This document shows positions 1 through 6,853 of a stretch of DNA of 18,821 nucleotides, one piece after another. Below the pieces are notes generated by a model that saw only the letters and a list, made by a program, of their open reading frames with translations, was not told the origin of the DNA and did no database searches. The stretch's first letter is position 1; the number at the start of each line of letters is the position of its first letter. The translations under genes and the position numbers were made by a program. Source of the stretch: JBOGJG01 sp050747825 (GTDB lineage: Bacteria; Acidobacteriota; UBA6911; RPQK01; JBOGJG01); NCBI GenBank assembly GCA_050747825.1, contig JBOGJG010000275.1, positions 1-18,821 on the forward strand. The letters are read 5' to 3'.

Positions 1-442
1 CTTTTCTTGAAATTAACAGGCTCAATTCTTCGTCGCTGTCTGGTTGTCAAAGATCACTGCCGGACAAGGATCATTCATCCTGCCAGCGAAACTCCTATGA
101 TACCGAAAGCGCAGGGAGGTTGCAACATTCCTTAAATTGCCTTTAGGACTGGATTTTGCAAGACCGCCTGATTTCTCAGGCTCGCTCGGATGCCCGTCTC
201 TTTTGGGTCCACTATATTAAGAGGCATCCCTCAACAAGAGGCATCCCTCAACCAGAAGTTTCGTGATATTTCGAAAGGATTCCTTGGCTTCCGCCTGCGA
301 GTGGAACGGTGGTCCGGTCTGCTCTCAGCCCGACAAGGACGCGGATTTCTCGGTCTTCTCCAGCGAGGGTAGAGCGGGTTGGAAACCGCTGGCGAAGAAA
401 TAGCCAACCAGGACATCAAAAAACCGCGTGTTGTCCCCTAGA
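1..442. other. Gene-poor left edge
   Basis: I see no convincing gene here. The short open frames lack ribosome-binding sites and recognisable domains. The notable structure is a 17-bp tandem duplication at 219-252. On the minus strand around 236-280 a frame reads FEISRNFWL. This faintly resembles the end of HigA-type antitoxins (x-x-S-x-x-FWL) and could be a scrap of the decayed gene at 443-631, but the match is too short to rely on. Confidence 0.5.
219..252. repeat. 17-bp tandem direct repeat, two copies
   Basis: The unit AAGAGGCATCCCTCAAC occurs at 219-235 and again, identical and immediately adjacent, at 236-252. It lies in a gene-free stretch and looks like a recent slippage or repair duplication. 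Confidence 0.85.
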
Positions 443-631
443 CTAGGAGAACATGGAAACGGTCACGAAGGGTTCATTCGTCAGAAATGTGAGATCAGAC
501 GACATCAGAATGGTCTCGTTCATGGGCATGGCGAGCCGTTCTTCAATCTTGTTTCGTTCAGGCGTGGACGTGTTCGTTCTCAGTTCTTCGGCGAGATGTT
601 CGCTGGGATGAATTGCGGGTACCCTGTTCAT
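443..631 (-). pseudogene. Decayed HigA-like (XRE) antitoxin
   Basis: The 62-codon frame begins with NRVPAIHPSEHLAEELR, which fits the conserved start of HigA-family antitoxins (HPGE-x-L-x-E-E-L). After that the match weakens. A stretch reading RLAMPMNETIL resembles the helix-turn-helix segment with codons missing, and the C-terminal third is unrecognisable. Family members are about 95-100 residues long. The ATG overlaps the brnA stop as ATGA, the usual arrangement for translational coupling, so it was probably the third gene of the brnT-brnA operon. I infer small deletions and loss of function. The HigA assignment rests mainly on the first 17 residues. Confidence 0.42.
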
Positions 632-882
632 CGTGTACGACGTTCGCTTTCCATCAGGGTCCGCAGCATGGCATTCATGCGGGTCTGATAGCCCTTCCCC
701 TTGGATTTGAGCCATTTGATAACATCGGGATCAAGGCGGACATAAATGCCCTTTTTCGGCTCCGGCATATGGAGTTCGGCACGGCGCCAGAAGCTCTCAT
801 CGGCTTCCGGGATGTCCGAATAGTCAATGTCCTTGTCCTTGATGGCCTCGATTTCCTTCAGCCTTTTCTTCGAGATGCTCAT
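628..882 (-). CDS. brnA: BrnA-type antitoxin
   Basis: This 84-residue protein matches the BrnA/COG3514 antitoxin family. It has an acidic N-terminal half with an ESFWRRAELHMPEPKK segment, then the ribbon-helix-helix-like end with RLDPDVIKWLKSKGKGYQTR and NAMLRTLM. BrnA antitoxins neutralise the BrnT ribonuclease and bind their own promoter. Its ATG overlaps the brnT stop by 4 nt (ATGA, 879-882), so translation is coupled to the toxin frame. Its own stop overlaps the start of a HigA-like remnant. The reading frame is intact and full length. A palindromic operator lies ahead of the operon at 1179-1201. If the toxin is dead, this gene may survive as an orphan antitoxin or repressor. Confidence 0.9.
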   Translation of the reverse strand: MSISKKRLKEIEAIKDKDIDYSDIPEADESFWRRAELHMPEPKKGIYVRLDPDVIKWLKSKGKGYQTRMNAMLRTLMESERRTR

Positions 883-1148
883 AGTAAGCCTGCCTTTCTT
901 TCCGGTTCGCCTTGCGAGCTGAAATCAAACCGGATACGCCCGCTGCGGCTGGTGTGAACCACTACGGCGACAATCGCCGCGCCGAGCTGGCCGTAGCTGA
1001 TGGAACGCCCCTCGCCGTAATTTTCTCGGTCGTCCGGAGCGGTCAGAACCGGGCCGTCGAAAATGGTTTTGGCCTCGTCAAAGCCGATGCCGTGCTTTGC
1101 ACGGTTGGCTTGGTTCTTCTCCTCGTCCCATTCAAACTCTGCCGGCAT
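879..1148 (-). CDS. brnT: BrnT-family toxin, C-terminus frameshifted
   Basis: The first 73 or so residues match BrnT toxins (RelE-like fold ribonucleases): FEWDEEKNQANRAKHGIGF, then DEAKTIFDGP, and VVVHTSRSGRIR. Family members continue with an ISARKAxxxER motif. Here the annotated frame reads FDFSSQGEPERKAGLL instead. Shifting one base restores the motif: from 925 down to a stop at 824 the minus strand encodes ISARKANRKERQAYYEHLEE and more. The shift lies in the TTT run at 927-929, one base too many against the family pattern. The conserved basic tail is catalytically important in this fold, so the product is probably inactive. A sequencing error or programmed frameshift is also possible. ATG at 1148 has no strong Shine-Dalgarno sequence. 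Confidence 0.85.
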   Translation of the reverse strand: MPAEFEWDEEKNQANRAKHGIGFDEAKTIFDGPVLTAPDDRENYGEGRSISYGQLGAAIVAVVVHTSRSGRIRFDFSSQGEPERKAGLL

Positions 1149-1178
1149 GTATCGGTACAGGTGGTTCAGTCCTTTTTC

Positions 1179-1201
1179 TATATATACACTTTGTATATAT
1201 A
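1179..1201. promoter_or_regulatory. Palindromic operator of the brnTA operon
   Basis: Perfect 10-bp inverted repeat: TATATATACA at 1179-1188, 3-nt spacer, TGTATATATA at 1192-1201. It lies 31 bp upstream of the brnT start and covers most of the promoter spacer and the -10 hexamer. A dimeric BrnA bound here would block RNA polymerase, in keeping with the known autoregulation of brnTA operons. Which protein binds is inferred. Confidence 0.7.
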
Positions 1202-1209
1202 TCTGTCAA
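1181..1209 (-). promoter_or_regulatory. Sigma70-type promoter for brnTA
   Basis: On the minus strand TTGACA (1209-1204) is followed by a 17-nt spacer and TATATA (1186-1181). This is a consensus -35 with a near-consensus -10 at ideal spacing. Predicted transcription starts near 1174, leaving a leader of roughly 25 nt before the brnT ATG. Confidence 0.75.
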
Positions 1210-1659
1210 CAGGGAATATTCCTTACGGGGGCCGGCCCTCTTTGTCTCTCCCACTCTGTCTCCGTAAGGCCCATCGGGCGTCTTGTTTGCAACAGGCGCG
1301 GTCTTTGACATAACGCTAATTAGGGTGTTGAGAAGCCGCGCCGCCCGCGCCCGAAGGAAACGGGCGCGTATGTGCCGCCGCTGTTCGAAAGGCTGGAGAC
1401 CGACGCCAATCTCAACGACGGTGCCCGGCGCTACAGCTTGTTCAGATTCCGCAGACGGTGGTAATTTGAATTCCAGGCATGAGCACAAACTACGCACAAG
1501 CGGGATCCTTGCGAATCACATCAACATGCGGCTATCATTCGAGACCGACACCAAGTGATGAAGTCAAAGATCTCAATAAAACCATGAAAACGTACACATT
1601 TTCTTACACACTTTCACAGTTTGAGAAATGGTCATTTCAGTAACTTACTGATAAAGGAC
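1210..1659. other. Intergenic region with a possible coding fragment
   Basis: No complete gene is visible between the brnTA promoter and the tRNA. One plus-strand frame at 1324-1464 (46 codons between stops) reads like real protein, including TGAYVPPLFERLETDANLN and a basic end before TAA. It has no start codon and I cannot assign a family; it may be the tail of a lost gene. The stretch from about 1560 to 1650 is AT-rich and probably holds the tRNA promoter, but no clear hexamers stand out. Confidence 0.4.
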
Positions 1660-1748
1660 GCCGGAGTGGCGGAACTGGCAGACGCACCAGACTCAAAATC
1701 TGGCGGGCCTTCAAGCCCGTGGGGGTTCGACTCCCCCCTCCGGCACCA
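1660..1748 (+). tRNA. tRNA-Leu (anticodon CAA)
   Basis: The acceptor stem GCCGGAG (1660-1666) pairs with CTCCGGC (1738-1744), followed by discriminator A and an encoded CCA. The anticodon arm is CCAGA-CTCAAAA-TCTGG, giving anticodon CAA (codon UUG). A long variable arm, GCGGGCC paired within the segment to GCCCGT, marks a type II tRNA. The T arm is GGGGG-TTCGACT-CCCCC. All parts are intact. Confidence 0.97.
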
Positions 1749-1907
1749 GGTTTTCACAGGTGGATCACCGGACCATTTTGACAAGGTATCCGCAAGCAAT
1801 GAGCCTAAACGCCTTAGCGAGCTTCCACAGGCGGGTAACTCTGGAACAGTTGCATGGGAGTCCTTATCGCTGGTCTTCTCGCCGGATCTTCTTCTGGTCG
1901 AGCGCAG

Positions 1908-2834
1908 CTACTGAAACATGCCAAGGGCTCCGGTCTGACTCACAAAGTAGCCGCCCACAACAAAGGCGGCATAGAGCAGCATCAGCATCACGCCGGCCCA
2001 ACGCGGGACAGCCTTTCCCCACATGAAAAGCGAGATCAGGATAACGGCGATAAGTGCCATCGGAAAGTAAAAATACAGGGCAGGCGTCGCAATCTCCACG
2101 GGCCGTACCAGTGCAATGACGCCGCCATTGAACAGGAAGAAAGCGAGCGAGGAGCCGACGATATTGCCGAAGCTGATCTCCGGGTGGCCGCTCCGGGCGG
2201 CAGGCAACTCGCGCGCCACCTCTTCGATGCTCACCAGCAGCGACAGGATCACCATCCCGTAAAAGGTGTCGGTAAGCCCGAGCCTCTGGATGAGCGTCTT
2301 TGAAGCCTCAACGAGCATCTCGCTTCCCACAATAATGGCCGCGAGCGCGAGCACCATCAGGCCGGCCGCCTTCCACTTGCCGTCGATTCTCACCTCACGC
2401 GCTTTCGCCGCTGCCTCTATGTCAACGCCCTGTCGGCTCAACCAGACGAGAAAGAGCACCGCGAGGGCATACGCGGCCAGCAGCACAGCCCCGTCGAGAC
2501 GCGAGAGCGTGAGGTCCAGCATGAGGACGCCGAAGAGCGCTGCGGCAGCAATGGGGACGCCGAGTACCGGCTTTGGAACCTTCTCAAACCTCATAGGCGC
2601 GATGAGTGCCGTGATCCCGAAGGCGAGCGCCAGCGCGACCATAGCTGCGCCGATGATGGAACCTAAAGCGATGCCGGCTACTTGCTCGTACGAGCCCGCT
2701 GCGCCCACGGCCAGGTTCTCGGGGTCAAACCCGATGAAAATGACGCTGAGCAGAAACGCGGAAACACCGAACCCCTGGGAGGTACCGACAGCGCCTCGTA
2801 CGAGTCTGCCGGAGAAGGTGACAACGAGGGCCAC
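1908..2834 (-). CDS. Sodium/calcium exchanger-family (CaCA) membrane protein
   Basis: This roughly 310-320-residue protein has about ten hydrophobic segments in two homologous halves, as in CaCA cation antiporters of the YrbG type. The first alpha-repeat carries IGFDPENLAVGAAGSYEQ and GSIIGAAMV. The second carries VSIEEVARELPAARSGHPEI and GNIVGSSLAFFLFN. The usual GTSLPEL signature is replaced by GFDPENL in one half and IEEVAREL in the other, but acidic ion-site residues remain. Substrate is unknown. GTG at 2834 is the first conventional start, yet it cuts the first helix: the frame is open and hydrophobic (SIWAAILLLIVGVALVV) up to ATA at 2873, which sits 7 nt from a perfect AGGAGG. The true start is therefore probably ATA 2873, with an in-frame TGA just upstream at 2879. 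Confidence 0.88.
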   Translation of the reverse strand: MALVVTFSGRLVRGAVGTSQGFGVSAFLLSVIFIGFDPENLAVGAAGSYEQVAGIALGSIIGAAMVALALAFGITALIAPMRFEKVPKPVLGVPIAAAALFGVLMLDLTLSRLDGAVLLAAYALAVLFLVWLSRQGVDIEAAAKAREVRIDGKWKAAGLMVLALAAIIVGSEMLVEASKTLIQRLGLTDTFYGMVILSLLVSIEEVARELPAARSGHPEISFGNIVGSSLAFFLFNGGVIALVRPVEIATPALYFYFPMALIAVILISLFMWGKAVPRWAGVMLMLLYAAFVVGGYFVSQTGALGMFQ

Positions 2835-2869
2835 TCCGACGATCAGCAGTAGGATGGCTGCCCAGATGC

Positions 2870-3064
2870 TTATGGCTCACCCTCCTCGTCCCGCGGCCGG
2901 GGCAAATGTGTGGACCCGAGGGCCGAAGGGATATCCGTGTGCGTGAAACCATGGCCTTTGAGCAGCGGCTGGATGTCTCCGTTCCGGCAACACTCGGTCA
3001 CTTCGCTCAGTTCTGGATCCACTCGTCCTTCTTCTGTCTCTGCTCTCCACTTCTCTGTCGCCAT
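2870..3064 (-). CDS. Possible small hypothetical protein upstream of the exchanger
   Basis: A 64-codon minus-strand frame has no recognised domain. It is charged at both ends (TEKWRAETEEGRVDPEL at the start, RPRDEEGEP at the end) and contains a Cys-Cys pair. It has no good ribosome-binding site. The only argument for it is position: its TAA overlaps the probable ATA start of the exchanger as ATAA, which would be a coupled ATGA junction if the start had once been ATG. It could equally be chance. Confidence 0.22.
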   Translation of the reverse strand: MATEKWRAETEEGRVDPELSEVTECCRNGDIQPLLKGHGFTHTDIPSALGSTHLPRPRDEEGEP

Positions 3065-3661
3065 ATTAAGACGACCCAGTGTCGCAAAAACTTCGAAATG
3101 AGTTCAAACTTTCACTTTCGATTACGCGGGGGAGAAATCACGCCCGAGATCGTGCGTTTTCTCCGTGACCGCTTACCCGTTCCTCTGGTGTCGGCTGTTT
3201 TTACGCCCTTGAGGCACACGTCTTCTATTCTCTTCCGGTCAAACACCAGCATGCGTTGAGCGGGGGCTGCCAGGGCGATCTGACGTGTGCAGTCACCTCA
3301 GCTCATGCACAACATTCGCGCGTGTGGCCGATCTCGGACATTGAAAGCATCGGACGCAGGTCCGACTACAATTTGCGAACTACAGTCCGTGAAGACTCCG
3401 CTCTCGGCAGCCAAAGAAATTTTCAATTCCAACTCAAGCGGCCCATGGATGAAGAGGCCTACGATCTCCTCTGGCGCAAAATCCATGAGCCGGATTCATG
3501 GCTGACGCGCTCCGCACACTTGCGCATCCTGCAACACCTCAGCTGAGCCGTTTTCAGACGCTTGAGTTGACAAAGAGGAATATGAGCGGAAACTGGAACA
3601 CGTGAGCCGGTAAGAAGGCAAAGCAACCGAGCGGCCGGAACAGGAGGGAAAGAAGGAGATC
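3065..3661. other. Region upstream of copA without a convincing gene
   Basis: Open frames here are short and show no family features. A plus-strand frame ending at 3546 has a protein-like end (MDEEAYDLLWRKIHEPDSW) but no supporting start or homology that I recognise. Another at about 3562-3609, just after a stop, reads VDKEEYERKLEHVSR. This resembles the tail of short SHOCT-type domains but is only 15 codons. No palindrome typical of copper regulators (CueR, CsoR, CopY) is evident. The stretch just before copA supplies its ribosome-binding site. Confidence 0.4.
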
Positions 3662-5977
3662 ATGAAGGACCCAGTGTGCCATATGGATGTGAGTCCGGAC
3701 AGTGCATTTGGTCAGGAAACGCATCAAGGGCAAATCTACTATTTTTGCAGCACTGGCTGTGCAGAAAAGTTTCGTCGCAATCCGCAGCAATACGCCTCTG
3801 CCTCCTCTGCAGAAGCCGCTGCTGCTCTCGGGCCCGCAACTGGAGAGGACAAGCCGCCGGGCCAGGAATACACGTGTCCCATGCACCCGGAAATCGTGCG
3901 GAACGAACCCGGGAACTGCCCCATCTGCGGGATGGCTTTGGAACCGAGGACCGTTACCGCGGGGGAGGAAGACGAGAGTGAACTGAAAGACATGACCCGG
4001 CGCCTCTGGGTGGGGACGGTTCTGACTATTCCGATCCTCATCTCAGCGATGGGGGCCTATGTTCCCTGGATTGCGCTGGAGCAAATTGCGCCTCACACGT
4101 TCTGGGTCTGGTTCGAACTGGTCCTGGCAACCCCGGTAGTTCTCTGGGGCGGCTGGTTCTTTTTCGTTCGAGGTTGGCAGTCCATTGTGAACCGCAGCCT
4201 GAACATGTTCACGCTCATTGCGCTCGGCGTTGGGGTTGCGTACTTATACAGCGTCGTCGCAACAGCCTTCCCGAACATTTTCCCAGCCTCGTTTAGCAGC
4301 CAAAGCGGAGTGGTCGCCGTATATTTTGAAGCTGCCGCCGTCATCACGACCCTGGTCATTCTCGGGCAGGTGCTGGAACTCCGGGCTCGGCGCCGGACTG
4401 GCGCAGCGATCAGGGCTCTGCTCGGCCTGGCGCCAAAGACCGCACGGCTGATCGGAGAGGACGGAAGGGAAACAGACGAACCGCTCGATCAGGTTAAGGT
4501 GGGCGACCGGTTGCGTGTCCGCCCCGGAGAAAAGATTCCCGTCGATGGCACCGTGCTTGAGGGGAGAAGCAGCGTGGACGAATCGATGATTACGGGCGAA
4601 CCGATTCCGGTGGAAAAGGAACCGGGCGACCGAGTAACGGGGGCGACAGTGAACGGCACGGGATCGCTGGTCATGCGTGCCGAACGAGTAGGCAGTGAAA
4701 CCTTGCTCTCTCAGATCGTGCATATGGTGGCTGAAGCGCAGAGAAGCCGTGCCCCCATCCAGAAGCTGGCGGACCTGGTGTCCGGCTATTTTGTGCCCAT
4801 CGTGGTTTTGGCAGCGGTCTTCACCTTCGTCATCTGGGGGCTGTGGGGACCGGAGCCCCGCATGGCGTATGCTCTCATCAACGCCGTCGCGGTGCTGATC
4901 ATCGCCTGTCCCTGTGCCCTCGGTTTGGCAACTCCCATGTCGATCATGGTGGCAGTGGGAAAGGGCGCCACCTTCGGTGTTCTGTTCAAGAACGCGGAAG
5001 CGATTGAACATATGCGCAAGGTGGATACCCTCGTGGTGGATAAAACTGGGACGCTCACTGAAGGCAAACCGAAGCTGGTCGCCGTGGAACCTGCCAACGG
5101 ATTTGATTCGCAGAAACTCCTGCGCCTTGCAGCAAGTCTCGAACGTGGCAGCGAGCATCCTCTGGCCGCAGCCATTGTCAAAGGCGCGGAGGAGCAGGCA
5201 GTTGCGTTAACCTCGACGGAGGGCTTCGAATCATTGACAGGCAGGGGCGTCCGTGGACGCGTGGGCAACTCTCAGGTGGCCCTGGGCAACCAGAAGCTTC
5301 TCGAAGAACTCGGTGTGGATCCCGGGGGGATCGCCCAGAAGGCGGAAGCGATGCGTGCCGACGGCCAGACCGTCATGTTTGTGGTCGTGGAGAACAAGGT
5401 CGTTGGACTGCTCGGTGTGGCTGACCCCATTAAGGAGACCACGCCGGAAGCGATTCAGCAGCTTCACAAAGACGGCATCCGAGTCGTTATGCTGACCGGT
5501 GACAGTCGTACCACAGCTCAAGCCGTTGCCGGTAAGCTTCAGATCGACGAGGTGATCGCTGAGGTTCTGCCCCAGGACAAAGTCAGCATCGTGAAGCGGC
5601 TTCAAGGCGAAGGCCGATTCGTTGCTATGGCCGGCGATGGCATCAACGACGCGCCGGCGCTGGCGCAGGCGCAGGTCGGAATCGCCATGGGCACCGGCAC
5701 CGACGTGGCGATGGAAAGCGCGGGAGTCACACTGGTGAAGGGCGATTTGCGCGGTATCGTGCGTTCCCGGATGCTAAGCCGGGCAGCGATGAAAAATATC
5801 AAGCAAAACCTGTTCTTCGCCTTCGTGTATAACGCGCTGGGCGTGCCTATCGCTGCCGGAGTGCTGTACCCGTTCGTCGGCATTCTTCTCAGCCCGATCA
5901 TCGCCGCGGCGGCCATGAGCTTCAGTTCGGTTTCGGTCGTGGGAAACGCTCTCCGCCTCCGACAAGTGCGTCTCTGA
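3662..5977 (+). CDS. copA: Copper-translocating P-type ATPase (P1B) with N-terminal YHS domain
   Basis: 771 residues. The order is a YHS-type metal-binding domain (about 1-45, KDPVCHMDV and YYFCSTGCAEKF), a heavy-metal-binding segment (about 70-97, YTCPMHPEI and CPICGMALEPR), then eight predicted membrane helices with the P-type ATPase core. Key motifs are TGEPIPVEK (actuator), CPC at 416-418, phosphorylated D460 in DKTGT, HP at 499-500, TGDSR, and GDGIND starting at 658. The last helices carry YNxxGxP and MSFSSVSVVGN, typical of Cu(+) exporters. No N-terminal ferredoxin-like CxxC domain is present; the YHS and CPMHP segments replace it. It exports copper or silver from the cytoplasm. ATG 3662 follows GAAGGAGAT. 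No regulator or chaperone gene is adjacent, and no operator is visible. Confidence 0.96.
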   Translation: MKDPVCHMDVSPDSAFGQETHQGQIYYFCSTGCAEKFRRNPQQYASASSAEAAAALGPATGEDKPPGQEYTCPMHPEIVRNEPGNCPICGMALEPRTVTAGEEDESELKDMTRRLWVGTVLTIPILISAMGAYVPWIALEQIAPHTFWVWFELVLATPVVLWGGWFFFVRGWQSIVNRSLNMFTLIALGVGVAYLYSVVATAFPNIFPASFSSQSGVVAVYFEAAAVITTLVILGQVLELRARRRTGAAIRALLGLAPKTARLIGEDGRETDEPLDQVKVGDRLRVRPGEKIPVDGTVLEGRSSVDESMITGEPIPVEKEPGDRVTGATVNGTGSLVMRAERVGSETLLSQIVHMVAEAQRSRAPIQKLADLVSGYFVPIVVLAAVFTFVIWGLWGPEPRMAYALINAVAVLIIACPCALGLATPMSIMVAVGKGATFGVLFKNAEAIEHMRKVDTLVVDKTGTLTEGKPKLVAVEPANGFDSQKLLRLAASLERGSEHPLAAAIVKGAEEQAVALTSTEGFESLTGRGVRGRVGNSQVALGNQKLLEELGVDPGGIAQKAEAMRADGQTVMFVVVENKVVGLLGVADPIKETTPEAIQQLHKDGIRVVMLTGDSRTTAQAVAGKLQIDEVIAEVLPQDKVSIVKRLQGEGRFVAMAGDGINDAPALAQAQVGIAMGTGTDVAMESAGVTLVKGDLRGIVRSRMLSRAAMKNIKQNLFFAFVYNALGVPIAAGVLYPFVGILLSPIIAAAAMSFSSVSVVGNALRLRQVRL

Positions 5978-6097
5978 CGAGGTAAGGTCCATGAAAAGTG
6001 AGCGCAAGGAAAATCAGTTGTGGTCGAGATTATCGTGGACGTGACTCCGATCGAGGAAGATTGATGCGCAATTGTCGTGCCGGTTGCCGAAGTCTGA

Positions 6098-6755
6098 TCA
6101 CGTCTCCGCGATCTCCCTGTTCGACCCCCCTGTGTGTGTCCGGAGAATGGCTTCCGCAAACAATCCTGAGGCATCCAGGACGGTGACCTTACCTGCCACG
6201 ACCTGAGGCTCTATCCGAAGCGGAAAGATGGTATTGGTGATCACAATCGCCGGTCACTTTACCTTCACTTCGTCGCTTTTCCATAAAAGCGCTGGGAAGG
6301 CCCCGCTGAAACGCTCGACCCAGAGCTTCTCGGAATAATTCCGCTCGTTTGATTCCTCCCGCGTCGGGAGAGATGACTACCACGTCTTCATCGGGCAGGA
6401 GTGTTCGGAAGTGATCGACGAATAATTTCCGGGAATCCAGGTGATCGGTCTGACAGCGAAAAGCATTCTGAAAAGCTGCCAGATTGTGAACATCCAGCGT
6501 GATGACCCGGTCTGTGCCGACGGCCTCGAATAATTGAGCAATGTAGCGAGTAGTGACCGGATCTCGTGCTTTCGTTTGGCGATCTTTGCGGGGGTAGCAC
6601 AGGTAGGGAACAACTGCAGTCACCCTGCCCGCGGAGGCGTCTCTGAGCGCGCCGATAAAAAAGAGCAGGCGGCACAGCTTGTCATTGGAGCTGTTGTCGC
6701 CGTCGCCATCGCTCTTCGTGGCGGGTGAGCGCGATGCCCAGTGCTTGTCAATCAC
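6098..6755 (-). pseudogene. prs: Ribose-phosphate pyrophosphokinase (PRPP synthetase) pseudogene
   Basis: Three frame-disrupted pieces align in order with PRPP synthetase. (a) LGIALTRHEER at 6741-6709. (b) From about 6707 to 6246: GDGDNSSNDKLCRLLFFIGA, PYLCYPRKDRQTKARDPVTT, TLDVHN, VVISPDAGGIKRAELF and KRRSEGKVTGD. (c) From 6244 to the stop at 6098, in another frame: VITNTIFPLRIEPQVV then VLDASGLFAEAILRTHTGGS. Roughly 27 residues are missing between (a) and (b). About 65-70 are missing between (b) and (c), including the PRPP-binding DDxxxTGGT loop. The usual N-terminus before LGIAL is also unreadable. The longest open frame (6189-6755) would give a dead protein. The housekeeping copy is presumably elsewhere. 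Lengths are estimates from family memory. Confidence 0.85.
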
Positions 6756-6815
6756 ATTTCACTTGCTACGACTACCGGTCATATCATTTGCTAGCGACAG
6801 TCAGGGCCTCGTTCC

Positions 6816-6844
6816 TTGACCCCAGGTTGCCCACGAAGTAGAAT
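6816..6844 (+). promoter_or_regulatory. Sigma70-type promoter for the DUF5916 gene
   Basis: TTGACC (6816-6821), a 17-nt spacer and TAGAAT (6839-6844) form a good promoter facing the DUF5916 gene. Transcription would start near 6851. The upstream-most start codon (TTG 6854) would then have almost no leader, which favours a start further inside the frame. Confidence 0.6.
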
Positions 6845-6853
6845 TTCGCGCTC

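Noticed and set aside
1621..1914. 97-codon frame containing VAELADAPDSKSGGPSSPWG
   Set aside because: It is the well-known translation of a tRNA-Leu gene, not a protein.
2266..2946. 226-codon plus-strand frame opposite the CaCA gene
   Set aside because: Antisense shadow, dominated by A, S, P and T with no domain.
3256..3546. 96-codon plus-strand frame upstream of copA
   Set aside because: No ribosome-binding site, no recognised family, and only the last 33 codons look protein-like.
3562..3609. SHOCT-like tail (VDKEEYERKLEHVSR) just ahead of copA
   Set aside because: Only 15 codons, with a stop directly upstream and no readable domain start; too short to call a remnant.
4244..5158. Long minus-strand frame (304 codons) opposite copA
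   Set aside because: It is a shadow of the copA coding sequence with no family features, rich in H, R and Q as antisense frames are.
5978..6097. Possible short gene between copA and the prs pseudogene
   Set aside because: The frame starting at 5998 runs through the prs remnant antisense, is Arg- and Cys-rich and has no ribosome-binding site.
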